12,950 bases of DNA from an uncultured Lactobacillus sp. (GCA_905204935.1 CAJLBJ010000034.1:1-12950); one strand, 5' to 3'. Shown: positions 1 through 5,944, numbered from the stretch's first letter. Translations and numbers: made by a program. Notes: generated by a model not told the origin, from the sequence alone.

Positions 1-192
1 CCCACTTCAAGCGTTAAGAACCGTTAGGTTTAGCTAAGTGGTGAGTAGTTCACATATAGTCTTTGCAATTTTTTATCTGTAGTTGTAGTGGATTTTATAC
101 AAGAATAAAATTATAATATCACATTAATAATTTATTTAAAGCGTTAACATTGAATATGTAATCTTGATATCGATATTTTTAATCCAAATACT
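1..192. other. Non-coding left edge, regulatory-looking
   Basis: I see no credible gene here. The first 45 bases can fold: CCACTT at 2-7 pairs with AAGTGG at 36-41 around an inner AACC/GGTT hairpin, followed by a small GTGA/TCAC hairpin. A near match to the CcpA cre consensus lies at 135-149, and a 10-base palindrome ATATCGATAT at 167-176. The -10-like TATAAT can be read on either strand around 110-117. The tRNA block ends just to the right and points left, so these signals most plausibly belong to a leftward gene beyond position 1. That is inference only. Confidence 0.4.
135..149. promoter_or_regulatory. Candidate CcpA cre site
   Basis: The 15-mer TTTAAAGCGTTAACA matches the cre consensus WTGNAANCGNWNNCW at every position except the G (here T). 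A second, poorer relative (CTTCAAGCGTTAAGA) lies at 5-19. The consensus is degenerate and chance matches occur in AT-rich DNA. The likely target would be a leftward gene outside the window. Confidence 0.35.
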
Positions 193-219
193 AAAAAAGA
201 GCCCTTAAAAAGGACTCTT
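193..219 (-). terminator. Rho-independent terminator of the tRNA unit
   Basis: Read leftward, a 9-bp stem (AAGAGTCCT with AGGGCTCTT, one G-U pair) and a 5-base loop are followed by six T residues. It sits 15 bases downstream of the tRNA-Leu 3' end in the correct orientation. Confidence 0.85.
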
Positions 220-234
220 ACCATTCTTATAAAA

Positions 235-318
235 TGCCGCTGACAGGAATCGAACCTGCACTTGGAAAACCAAACAACGACCTGAACGTTGCGCGTCTGC
301 CAGTTCCGCCACAACGGC
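235..318 (-). tRNA. tRNA-Leu, anticodon CAG
   Basis: On the minus strand an 84-base cloverleaf can be folded. The acceptor stem GCCGTTG pairs with CAGCGGC (one G-U), with discriminator A at 235. The D-arm is GCGGAACTGGCAGACGCG. The anticodon stem CAACG/CGTTG encloses the loop TTCAGGT, giving anticodon CAG. A long variable arm typical of class II tRNAs follows, then the T arm with loop TTCGATT. The long variable arm, discriminator A and anticodon all fit leucine (CUG codons). CCA is not encoded, so it must be added after transcription. The gene lies 64 bases downstream of the UPF0145-type gene and no strong terminator separates them, so co-transcription is possible. Confidence 0.95.
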
Positions 319-382
319 AAAAAAATTCAAGTCGAATCTTTTATTAATATACCGCATTTTATATAAAAAGAAAAGTCTTTTA

Positions 383-673
383 TTAAGAGAGTGGCTTTTT
401 AGGGAAGCCTACAACTGTACCATAGCCATGTAATAACATATATTTAGGACCAACTGATACACGAACGATTTGTGGTTCAAAACGAACTCCAATGATACCA
501 TCACCGTCTTTGGCGACAGCACGTTCGATTAATTTGGTTTTGACTTCATTATATAATTCATCGTATTGATCAACTTCATCTAATTGATCAGCACTCAATT
601 CACGTTTAACAGTAGCGTTGATAACGCCTTTGATAGTATAAGTACGATTGATTTCACCGGTTGTTAAAAACAT
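383..673 (-). CDS. YbjQ/UPF0145-type heavy-metal-binding domain protein
   Basis: A 96-aa cytosolic protein that is probably a small YbjQ-like (UPF0145, 'putative heavy-metal-binding') protein. The N-terminal LTTGEINRTYTIKGVINATV region resembles the family's opening strand and turn (…TTTxxIxGxxIxxYxGvV…). The C-terminal part, with GDGIIGVRFE near residues 57-66 and LLHGYGTVV near 80-88, resembles its A-x-GANAVVG…GTAV pattern. The family forms pentameric beta-rich rings; its biochemical role is unsettled and the metal-binding label is a prediction. No cysteine or histidine cluster is present here (one His only), so metal binding by this copy is not supported. The start is fixed by AGGAGGG seven bases upstream. 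The gene is divergent from the unknown 904-1185 gene. Confidence 0.6.
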   Translation of the reverse strand: MFLTTGEINRTYTIKGVINATVKRELSADQLDEVDQYDELYNEVKTKLIERAVAKDGDGIIGVRFEPQIVRVSVGPKYMLLHGYGTVVGFPKKPLS

Positions 674-708
674 TTTATCCCTCCTAAGTAAAGCTTAGTA
701 CTACTGTT

Positions 709-737
709 AGTATAACATTTTTTGAACATTGTGTCTG
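709..737 (-). promoter_or_regulatory. Promoter of the UPF0145-type gene
   Basis: Read leftward: CAGACA (737-732), a 17-base spacer, then TATACT (714-709) preceded by TG in the extended -10 position. Transcription would start near 702, about 30 bases before the start codon. Confidence 0.6.
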
Positions 738-770
738 TTAGAAGGATAATTATAAGAAAAAGCTGAGAAG

Positions 771-800
771 TTGACCTAAGGGTATAAATCATGGTATTGT
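771..800 (+). promoter_or_regulatory. Promoter of the unknown 93-aa gene
   Basis: TTGACC (771-776), an 18-base spacer, and TATTGT (795-800) with TGG just upstream as an extended -10. The predicted start is near 807, giving a leader of almost 100 bases, which is long for this window. Confidence 0.55.
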
Positions 801-804
801 AAAA

Positions 805-819
805 AAGAAAGCGATTTCT
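805..819. promoter_or_regulatory. Candidate CcpA cre site at the transcription start
   Basis: AAGAAAGCGATTTCT matches WTGNAANCGNWNNCW at 14 of 15 positions (only the T fails) and is itself a near-palindrome. It covers the predicted +1 of the downstream gene, a position at which CcpA normally represses. Confidence 0.4.
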
Positions 820-840
820 AAAAATTAGCTATTGGAGAAG

Positions 841-862
841 ATGTAATATATAGGTATTACAT
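841..862 (+). promoter_or_regulatory. Perfect 8-bp inverted repeat in the leader
   Basis: Arms ATGTAATA (841-848) and TATTACAT (855-862) enclose the loop TATAGG and are followed at once by more T residues. It ends 41 bases before the ATG at 904. It could be an operator for a dimeric regulator or a weak attenuator hairpin; its AT-rich stem argues against strong termination. Confidence 0.4.
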
Positions 863-903
863 TTTTGAAAACGCAAGAAAAAAGCATTTATGGAGGAGAG
901 AAA

Positions 904-1185
904 ATGGATTATTATTTAGAACGAGCTAAGCTTTACCAACAACAAGCTCAACAAGCACTTAGTTATATGACACGAGGTGAAACTAATCTAGCTAATTTGC
1001 TTTTAAAAAATTTGAAACGGTCATATGTTTCTGAAATGGATAATATGAATGATAAGAAACATGATTTTTACACAGTATTGGTAGACATAAATTCTTTTTT
1101 ATCTGATGAATTAGACGAGATGACTGAGTTAGAATATATGCGTAACAAATTTAGAGAGTATGTTTTGATTCATGAGGATAACTAA
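904..1185 (+). CDS. Unknown 93-aa acidic helical protein
   Basis: I do not recognise this family. The protein is short, hydrophilic and acidic toward its C-terminus (DELDEMTELEYMR around residues 68-80), with no membrane segment, signal peptide or cysteine. The N-terminal part is glutamine/alanine rich (YQQQAQQA, residues 11-18) and the whole looks alpha-helical. I chose the ATG at 904 because GGAGGAG at 892-898 stands five bases upstream; a longer reading from TTG at 865 would place that ribosome site inside the gene. It has its own promoter, a cre-like site at +1 and a hairpin in the leader, so it appears to be a regulated gene. The usp gene follows about 100 bases later behind its own extended -10. 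No good terminator lies between them. Confidence 0.7.
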   Translation: MDYYLERAKLYQQQAQQALSYMTRGETNLANLLLKNLKRSYVSEMDNMNDKKHDFYTVLVDINSFLSDELDEMTELEYMRNKFREYVLIHEDN

Positions 1186-1228
1186 AATTAAATTGAATTG
1201 TCTCAATCTAGCTTATAAAGATAAATTA

Positions 1229-1237
1229 TGTTATAAT
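1229..1237 (+). promoter_or_regulatory. Extended -10 promoter of the usp gene
   Basis: TGTTATAAT is a perfect TGn-TATAAT extended -10. No convincing -35 hexamer lies at the normal distance, which extended -10 promoters can tolerate. The predicted start is near 1244. Confidence 0.55.
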
Positions 1238-1289
1238 TATATTAGAAAAGACACCAGTCTGAAACAATTTCTACAAGGAAGTGTTTACC

Positions 1290-1739
1290 ATGACAGAACA
1301 ACAATATACAAATATTTTAGTGCCAGTTGATGGCTCTCAAGCAGCTGAACATGCATTATATAAAGCAGTTGAGATAGCTAAACGTAATAAGGCGCACATT
1401 GATGTGTTAAATGTAATTGATTTAAAACAGTTTTCCGTTAGCTTTGCTGGAATGATTGATGTTAATGGAGATGTTGTTTATCAAACATTTGAAGATATTG
1501 ATAAATATTTAGTTGAATTAGTTGATACTGTTAAGAAACAAGGATTTGAAGACATTGAAGCACATGTACGTTTTGGTGCACCACGAACAGTGATTGCGCG
1601 TGATTTTCCTAAAGATCATAAAAATGATTTAATAATCATGGGCCCAACAGGACTAAATCCAGTCGAACGAGTATTAGTGGGTGCGGTTACAGACTATGTT
1701 ATTCGTACTGCTACTTGTGATGTTATGATAGCACGTTAA
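1290..1739 (+). CDS. Universal stress protein (UspA family)
   Basis: A 149-aa single-domain Usp protein of the Rossmann-like alpha/beta fold, of family-typical length. The first strand ILVPVDGS (residues 9-16) carries the nucleotide-contacting aspartate. The ATP motif G-2x-G-9x-G(S/T) is present as G118, G121 and G131, but the residue after the last glycine is alanine (A132) instead of Ser/Thr. Members of this family accumulate under starvation, acid or other stress; the exact partner is unknown. The start is set at ATG 1290, eight bases after AAGGAAG; the upstream in-frame GTG at 1281 overlaps that ribosome site. The gene stands alone, with an extended -10 promoter before it and a strong terminator after it. 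Confidence 0.92.
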   Translation: MTEQQYTNILVPVDGSQAAEHALYKAVEIAKRNKAHIDVLNVIDLKQFSVSFAGMIDVNGDVVYQTFEDIDKYLVELVDTVKKQGFEDIEAHVRFGAPRTVIARDFPKDHKNDLIIMGPTGLNPVERVLVGAVTDYVIRTATCDVMIAR

Positions 1740-1741
1740 AC

Positions 1742-1770
1742 AAAGGTGACCTAGATAAGGTCGCCTTTTT
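1742..1770 (+). terminator. Terminator of the usp gene
   Basis: An 11-bp stem (AAAGGTGACCT with AGGTCGCCTTT, one G-U) with loop AGATA and a TTTTT tail. It starts two bases after the usp stop codon. Confidence 0.9.
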
Positions 1771-1786
1771 AATTAAAGGAGAAAAA

Positions 1787-2119
1787 ATGATTTTTACAAT
1801 AATAATTTATATAGCTTTTGTCGTCATAACTATTTATAATATTAAAACTAATTATGACTTAATTAAATATCGTTCAGGCAAGAGGTTACGTAATCCAGAT
1901 GAATTATCAGTTCGTGAAAATTTGCAATTAGGTAAATTGGTTAAAGAAAAACGTAAGTGGTCACTTTTGGGACAAGTATTATTTTTTGTATCACTATTTA
2001 TTGCTGTTAAAAGGGATCTTGTTTTTTTGGCATTTTTTATGACGCTTTATTCTGTAACCATGATTAGTGTTACGCAGCTTGAAAAGAAGATTGTTAAACT
2101 TTTGGATCCATTGAAATAA
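1787..2119 (+). CDS. Unknown small membrane protein
   Basis: A 110-aa protein I cannot assign. It has an N-terminal hydrophobic segment (about residues 2-19), a basic cytosolic-looking stretch rich in Lys/Arg (about 27-57), then two hydrophobic segments (about 59-75 and 78-96), ending in a charged tail. The positive loop suggests that residues 27-57 face the cytoplasm. AAAGGAG lies seven bases upstream of the ATG. The gene starts 17 bases after the usp terminator and ends in its own terminator, so its transcription probably depends on readthrough from usp; I saw no separate promoter in the short gap. Function unknown. Confidence 0.7.
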   Translation: MIFTIIIYIAFVVITIYNIKTNYDLIKYRSGKRLRNPDELSVRENLQLGKLVKEKRKWSLLGQVLFFVSLFIAVKRDLVFLAFFMTLYSVTMISVTQLEKKIVKLLDPLK

Positions 2120-2155
2120 GGAGAGTGCACCTGTTAGGTTAAACTCTTCTTTTTT
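2118..2155 (+). terminator. Terminator after the small membrane protein gene
   Basis: A 9-bp stem (AAGGAGAGT with ACTCTTCTT, one G-U) that begins in the stop codon. Its loop carries a further ACCT/AGGT mini-hairpin, and the right arm runs straight into a T tract. Confidence 0.7.
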
Positions 2156-2157
2156 AA

Positions 2158-2186
2158 TTCTAATAATTCTTTCATAAATATTAGAA
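2158..2186. repeat. 8-bp inverted repeat upstream of the permease
   Basis: Arms TTCTAATA (2158-2165) and TATTAGAA (2179-2186) are perfect, with a 13-base spacer. It is not followed by T residues on the plus strand. It lies about 90 bases upstream of the permease -35 box, so it may be a regulator site or a remnant of the preceding terminator region. Confidence 0.3.
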
Positions 2187-2276
2187 AAAACTTTTTTATA
2201 AAGAGGAAAATGCTAAAAGTAAGGGCTTGTTTGAATTGCTTTTCTTATTTTAGTAAAGATTTTTCTAATTTTTCAA

Positions 2277-2305
2277 TTGACCTGTTAAAAGTTGTTTGCT
2301 ATAAT
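2277..2305 (+). promoter_or_regulatory. Strong promoter of the amino acid permease
   Basis: TTGACC (2277-2282), exactly 17 bases, then TATAAT (2300-2305) with TGC in the extended -10 position. Transcription should start near 2312. A 10-base palindrome TTCTTAAGAA (2317-2326) lies just after the start and could be an operator. Confidence 0.8.
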
Positions 2306-2362
2306 TTTTTTAACTATTCTTAAGAATTACGTTTGTAATAAGAGAGTCGGAGGAGAAACTAT

Positions 2363-3793
2363 ATGAAGAAATTTTGGAAACGCATGACGTTAAAAGAAGA
2401 TCCAAAAGTTTATAAGTTAAAAGATGCGCACCTACCGCAAGTTTTAACAGTTAAAGACTTTTTGGCCTTAGGGGTTGGGACGATTGTTTCAACATCAATT
2501 TTTACTTTACCCGGGGTAGTAGCTGCGCAACATGCAGGTCCTGCCGTTGCTTTATCATTTTTAGTGGCTGCAGTTGTGGCTGCTTTGGTAGCTTTTGCTT
2601 ATGCTGAAATGTCGTCTGCCATGCCATTTGCAGGTTCAGCTTATTCATGGATTAACATTATTTGGGGCGAAGTTTTTGGCTGGGTTGCCGGTTGGGCTTT
2701 ATTAGCAGAATATTTCATTGCCGTAGCATTTGTTGGTTCTGGTTTATCTGCGAATTTTAGAGGCTTAATTGCACCACTTGGTGTTAAATTACCATCACAA
2801 CTATCAAATGCTTTAGGAACTGATGGTGGTTGGTTTGACTTAGTAGCTGTGATCGTAATTGTTTTGATTGCGCTGCTATTGTCACGAGGAGTTTCTGGGG
2901 CTGCACGTGTTGAAAATGCATTGGTTGTTTTGAAAGTTTTAGCAATTATCTTATTTATCATCGTTGGTTTGACGGCGATTAATTTCGATAATTATGTACC
3001 TTTCATTCCTGAATATCATAAGAATGCTGATGGAACTTCTTTTGGTGGTTGGCAAGGAATTTATGCAGGGGTTTCTTCTATTTTTCTTTCTTATATTGGT
3101 TTTGATTCTATTGCAGCAAATGCAGCAGAAGCTAAAAATCCATCTAAAACGATGCCACGAGGAATCTTGGGTTCACTAGCAATTGCAGTTGTGTTATTTG
3201 TGGCTGTATCGCTTGTTTTAGTAGGAATGTTTAAATATACTAACTATGCTGGTAATGCAGAGCCAGTTGGTTGGGCCTTGCGTCAAGCAGGCCATCCAGC
3301 AATTGCCTCTTTAGTGCAAGCAATCGCTGTTATCGGAATGTTTACTGCCTTAATTGGGATGATGATGGCTGGTTCACGCCTATTATATTCATTTGGTCGC
3401 GATGGAATGTTGCCTAAATGGTTAGGTGCCTTAGACAAAGATAACCAACCACGAAATGCGTTGATTTTATTAACTGTTGTTAGCATTATTTTAGGAGCTG
3501 TTTTCCCATTTACAACACTTTCACAATTAATTTCTGCAGGAACATTAGTAGCATTTATGTTTGTTTCTTTAGGAATTTATCGCTTGCGTCCACGTGAAGG
3601 AAAAGATTTATTACAACCAGGTTTTAAGATGCCACTTTATCCAGTAATGCCTGCCTTAGCCTTTTTAGGATCATTAGTTGTCTTTTTAGGATTAGATAAT
3701 GAAGCTAAACTTTACACAGGTGGCTGGTTTATTATTGGGATAATTATTTATCTGACATATGGTATGAAAAATTCTTATTTGAATAAACAATAA
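2363..3793 (+). CDS. APC-superfamily amino acid permease (YfnA/CAT-like)
   Basis: A 476-aa integral membrane transporter with about 12 hydrophobic segments, of family-typical length. It most resembles the cationic amino acid transporter/YfnA group: a hydrophilic start, then TM1, the AYAEMSSAMPFAGSAYSW segment of TM3 (about residues 79-96), and a GFDSIAANAAEAKNP segment (about 248-262) that matches the family's GFD-x-x-x-x-x-AEE-x-x-NP element. It probably imports or exchanges an amino acid using ion or substrate gradients; the substrate cannot be read from sequence. The unwound TM1 motif, usually G-(T/S/A)-G-I-F, is here S43-T44-S45-I-F. GGAGGAG lies seven bases upstream of the ATG. It is a single-gene unit with a strong promoter and a shared downstream terminator. 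Confidence 0.88.
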   Translation: MKKFWKRMTLKEDPKVYKLKDAHLPQVLTVKDFLALGVGTIVSTSIFTLPGVVAAQHAGPAVALSFLVAAVVAALVAFAYAEMSSAMPFAGSAYSWINIIWGEVFGWVAGWALLAEYFIAVAFVGSGLSANFRGLIAPLGVKLPSQLSNALGTDGGWFDLVAVIVIVLIALLLSRGVSGAARVENALVVLKVLAIILFIIVGLTAINFDNYVPFIPEYHKNADGTSFGGWQGIYAGVSSIFLSYIGFDSIAANAAEAKNPSKTMPRGILGSLAIAVVLFVAVSLVLVGMFKYTNYAGNAEPVGWALRQAGHPAIASLVQAIAVIGMFTALIGMMMAGSRLLYSFGRDGMLPKWLGALDKDNQPRNALILLTVVSIILGAVFPFTTLSQLISAGTLVAFMFVSLGIYRLRPREGKDLLQPGFKMPLYPVMPALAFLGSLVVFLGLDNEAKLYTGGWFIIGIIIYLTYGMKNSYLNKQ

Positions 3794-3796
3794 AAT

Positions 3797-3884
3797 AAAA
3801 ACTCCAAGCTTTGTAAAGAATGTGCTTTTGAGTGTACGATTAATTTGTGTACTTCAAAGGCACGATACAAGACTTGGAGTTTTT
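3797..3884. terminator. Bidirectional terminator between permease and ackA
   Basis: Perfect 12-bp arms AAAAACTCCAAG (3797-3808) and CTTGGAGTTTTT (3873-3884) give T tracts on both strands. The interior also pairs in part: GTGC…GTGTAC against GTGTAC…GCAC. The whole is a long imperfect hairpin of almost 90 bases serving two convergent genes. Confidence 0.8.
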
Positions 3885-3891
3885 TATTGTT

Positions 3892-5076
3892 TTATTTTAA
3901 GGCATAAACATCACGAGCAATCATGACTTCTTCATCGGTTGGGATACATAAGACTGCAATCTTTGAGTCTGCTCCAGAAACGAAAGCAGCAGTTCCACGT
4001 TTTTGATTTTCTTCTGGATCAATTGTTACACCTAAAAATGCAAGTTGTTTCATAACAGCTTCTCTTGTTTCAGGTGAATTTTCACCAACACCAGCTGTAA
4101 AGACAATGGCGTCAAGGCCACCCATCTCGCACATATATTGTCCAATGTATTTAACTACGTCTTTAAAGAAAATATCTAAGGATAATTTAGCGCGATGATT
4201 AGTGTGTGCAACTTCTTCAATATCGCGCATATCAGGAGAAATGCCTGAAATTCCTAATAGTCCTGATTCCTTGTTTAAAATGTAAATCATTTCACTGATA
4301 GAATCAATGTGTAATTTTTCCATCATATAAGAAACTAAAGAGATGTCAACATCACCACTACGAGTAGCCATTGTTAAGCCGGTCAATGGAGTAAAGCCCA
4401 TTGAAGTGTCAAATGACTTACCATTTTTAACCGCACAAATCGAAGCGCCAGCACCTAGATGACAAGTGATTAAATTTAATTCTTCAAGTGGTTTATTTAA
4501 CATTTTAGCGGCTTCGTGTGCAACATAACGATGACTTGTTCCATGTGCGCCATAACGACGAACGCTGTGTTTTTCATACCATTCATAAGGTACACTATAA
4601 ATGAAATTAGGTTCAGGCATGGTTTGATGAAAGGCTGTATCAAAAACAACAACAGATAATGTATCAGGTAAAATAGCTTTAAATGCTTTGATACCTACTA
4701 AATTAGCTGGGTTATGCAGTGGTGCTAAGTCTGAAATTTCTTTGATTTTTTGAATTACATAATCGTCGACAATGACAGATTTAGCAAAATATTCACCACC
4801 TGCAACGACACGATGGCCGACACCTGCAATTTCATGATAGTCCTTGATAATATGCAGTTCTAATAAAAGATGCATCAATTCATCTACGGCAAATCGATGA
4901 TCTTTAATATTGCTTTTTTTTGTGAATTTTTCAGTACCATGTTTGATTGTAATATTTGAACCGGCAATGCCTATTCTTTCAATTAACCCGGCTGCCAAAA
5001 CATTTTCAGCTGGCATTTCAAATAATTTGAATTTCAAACTTGAACTTCCCGAATTAATTGCTAAAATTTTTTCCAT
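3892..5076 (-). CDS. ackA: Acetate kinase
   Basis: A 394-aa cytosolic enzyme of the ASKHA fold (EC 2.7.2.1). It converts acetyl phosphate and ADP to acetate and ATP, or the reverse, and gives ATP in phosphoketolase or pyruvate-dissipation routes. All landmarks are present: the N-terminal NSGSSSLKF with N8, GHRVVAGGE with R89, FDTAFHQTMP with D146, YGAHGTSH with H178, the HLGAGAS phosphate loop at 206-212, TRSGDVD with R239, GVGENS at 329-334, and the C-terminal DEEVMIARD with E383. The length is normal. No pta gene is adjacent, which is common in lactobacilli. A TAGGGG-like ribosome site lies seven bases before the ATG. A good promoter and a cre-like site precede it. Confidence 0.97.
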   Translation of the reverse strand: MEKILAINSGSSSLKFKLFEMPAENVLAAGLIERIGIAGSNITIKHGTEKFTKKSNIKDHRFAVDELMHLLLELHIIKDYHEIAGVGHRVVAGGEYFAKSVIVDDYVIQKIKEISDLAPLHNPANLVGIKAFKAILPDTLSVVVFDTAFHQTMPEPNFIYSVPYEWYEKHSVRRYGAHGTSHRYVAHEAAKMLNKPLEELNLITCHLGAGASICAVKNGKSFDTSMGFTPLTGLTMATRSGDVDISLVSYMMEKLHIDSISEMIYILNKESGLLGISGISPDMRDIEEVAHTNHRAKLSLDIFFKDVVKYIGQYMCEMGGLDAIVFTAGVGENSPETREAVMKQLAFLGVTIDPEENQKRGTAAFVSGADSKIAVLCIPTDEEVMIARDVYALK

Positions 5077-5112
5077 TAATAAACCCCTACTTTCCTAAAT
5101 AATTCCCTTGTT

Positions 5113-5127
5113 ATGGAAACGTTTTAC
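5113..5127. promoter_or_regulatory. Candidate CcpA cre site at ackA
   Basis: ATGGAAACGTTTTAC matches the cre consensus at 13 of 15 positions on either strand. It overlaps the predicted ackA transcription start (about 5126). CcpA control of ackA is established in several Firmicutes, but activation there usually uses a site upstream of the -35 box. Confidence 0.4.
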
Positions 5128-5132
5128 TCTTA

Positions 5133-5161
5133 AGTATAACGGCTGCTGGGATGTATTGCAA
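5133..5161 (-). promoter_or_regulatory. Promoter of ackA
   Basis: Read leftward: TTGCAA (5161-5156), exactly 17 bases, TATACT (5138-5133). The start would be near 5126, giving a leader of about 50 bases. Confidence 0.65.
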
Positions 5162-5187
5162 CTTTTATTTGACACAACAAATTTGAA

Positions 5188-5209
5188 AAAGCTTGAAATA
5201 TCAAGCTTT
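5188..5209. repeat. Perfect 9-bp hairpin between divergent genes
   Basis: AAAGCTTGA (5188-5196), loop AATA, TCAAGCTTT (5201-5209). Read leftward it ends in five T residues and looks like a terminator, yet no leftward gene lies upstream of it. It sits upstream of the ackA -35 box, and a lone TTGACA at 5169-5174 lies beside it on the plus strand. It may insulate ackA from antisense or stray transcription, or bind a regulator. Confidence 0.4.
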
Positions 5210-5305
5210 AGATTATCTTTTTAATAAATTTTTCGTAAAGTGATAGTTTTTTTTAACAAAAGCAACTACAATAGTAATGGTATAAAAAAGAAGGGATGAT
5301 TTGAA

Positions 5306-5866
5306 ATGAAGTATCAAGAACAACTTGTTGAGTTGTTACGTCAAGATCTTGAATTCATGGAAGTCTTCAACATAATTAATGCAATGCATCTACCACAAGC
5401 CTATGTTAGTGCAGGTGCTGTTCGTGATTTTGTTTGGAATAAAAAACATCAATTGCCTTCGAGTTTAGTGTTTGGTAACATAGATGTTTTTTATTATGAC
5501 GCGAGCGAATCTAATGAAGATTACTTAACACGTCAAACGCAGATCAATCAAAGATATTCCAAATATTTGTGGAATCTAGTTAATATAGCTTTGCCTAAGC
5601 GTCATGCTAATAAGCTAGTCGTGGGTAAAGATATTTTTGATACGGTACAACATTTTCCTGAAACATGCAGTTCTGTTGCTGTTAGTTGTGATAGAATGAA
5701 TAACATTTCTGTTGTTGCACCTTATGGTTTAGAGGACTTATTTGAATTGCGGGTAAAAGCAACAGATGGTTTTGCTAAAGGACAAGCTCAACATGAAGCC
5801 TTTCAAAGACGAATTAATCGTAAAAAGTGGGCTAGACGTTGGCAGAATTTAGTTTTTATTGATTGA
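5306..5866 (+). CDS. Nucleotidyltransferase-fold protein (NTP_transf_6, formerly DUF925)
   Basis: A 186-aa cytosolic protein. Its pattern fits PF06042: SAGAVRDFVW at residues 36-44 (family A-G-x-V-R-N-x-V-W), a short gap, GNIDVFYYD at 57-65 (family D-I-D-V-x-x-x-D), FPETCSSVAV at 117-126, and APYGLEDLFEL at 138-148. These proteins share the DNA polymerase beta-like nucleotidyltransferase fold, but their substrate is not established. Here the first acidic residue of the D-x-D pair is N58. The usual W-x-V-K-N-Q-A-R segment reads W89-NLVNIAL, losing Lys, Gln and Arg. Catalysis may be altered or lost. An AGAAGGG ribosome site lies about ten bases before the ATG. It is a single gene with its own terminator, divergent from ackA. 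Confidence 0.75.
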   Translation: MKYQEQLVELLRQDLEFMEVFNIINAMHLPQAYVSAGAVRDFVWNKKHQLPSSLVFGNIDVFYYDASESNEDYLTRQTQINQRYSKYLWNLVNIALPKRHANKLVVGKDIFDTVQHFPETCSSVAVSCDRMNNISVVAPYGLEDLFELRVKATDGFAKGQAQHEAFQRRINRKKWARRWQNLVFID

Positions 5867-5882
5867 AAATATGTATATCAGT

Positions 5883-5912
5883 AAAGTGATTTTTTGATAA
5901 AAATCACTTTTT
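5883..5912 (+). terminator. Terminator of the nucleotidyltransferase-fold gene
   Basis: A perfect 12-bp stem (AAAGTGATTTTT with AAAAATCACTTT), loop TGAT, tail of T residues. It begins 16 bases after the stop codon. Confidence 0.9.
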
Positions 5913-5938
5913 ATATGCTCAAAATTAATGTTTTTAGT

Positions 5939-5944
5939 TATAAT
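5939..5944 (+). promoter_or_regulatory. -10 box for the EamA permease
   Basis: A consensus TATAAT 35 bases upstream of the start codon. The -35 region at 17 bases (TGCTCA, 5916-5921) is weak, so this is a moderate call. Confidence 0.45.

Noticed and set aside
1..45. The folded left-edge sequence as part of a tRNA, tmRNA or rRNA
   Set aside because: No T-loop, anticodon arm or conserved rRNA segment could be recognised, and the stem is short.
2210..2323. A 37-codon reading frame from ATG 2210 with AGAGGA just upstream and a C-x-x-C pair
   Set aside because: It covers the -35 and -10 of the permease promoter, the ribosome site is too close to the ATG, and the composition is low-complexity Phe/Ser/Asn. 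Probably chance.
2641..2961. A 106-codon leftward frame inside the permease gene
   Set aside because: An antisense shadow of a clearly real membrane protein gene, with no start signals.
5281..5286. TATAAA with an upstream TGG as an extended -10 for the nucleotidyltransferase-fold gene
   Set aside because: The start would fall inside or next to the ribosome site. TACAAT at 5267-5272 is better placed but lacks a -35, so I call no promoter here.
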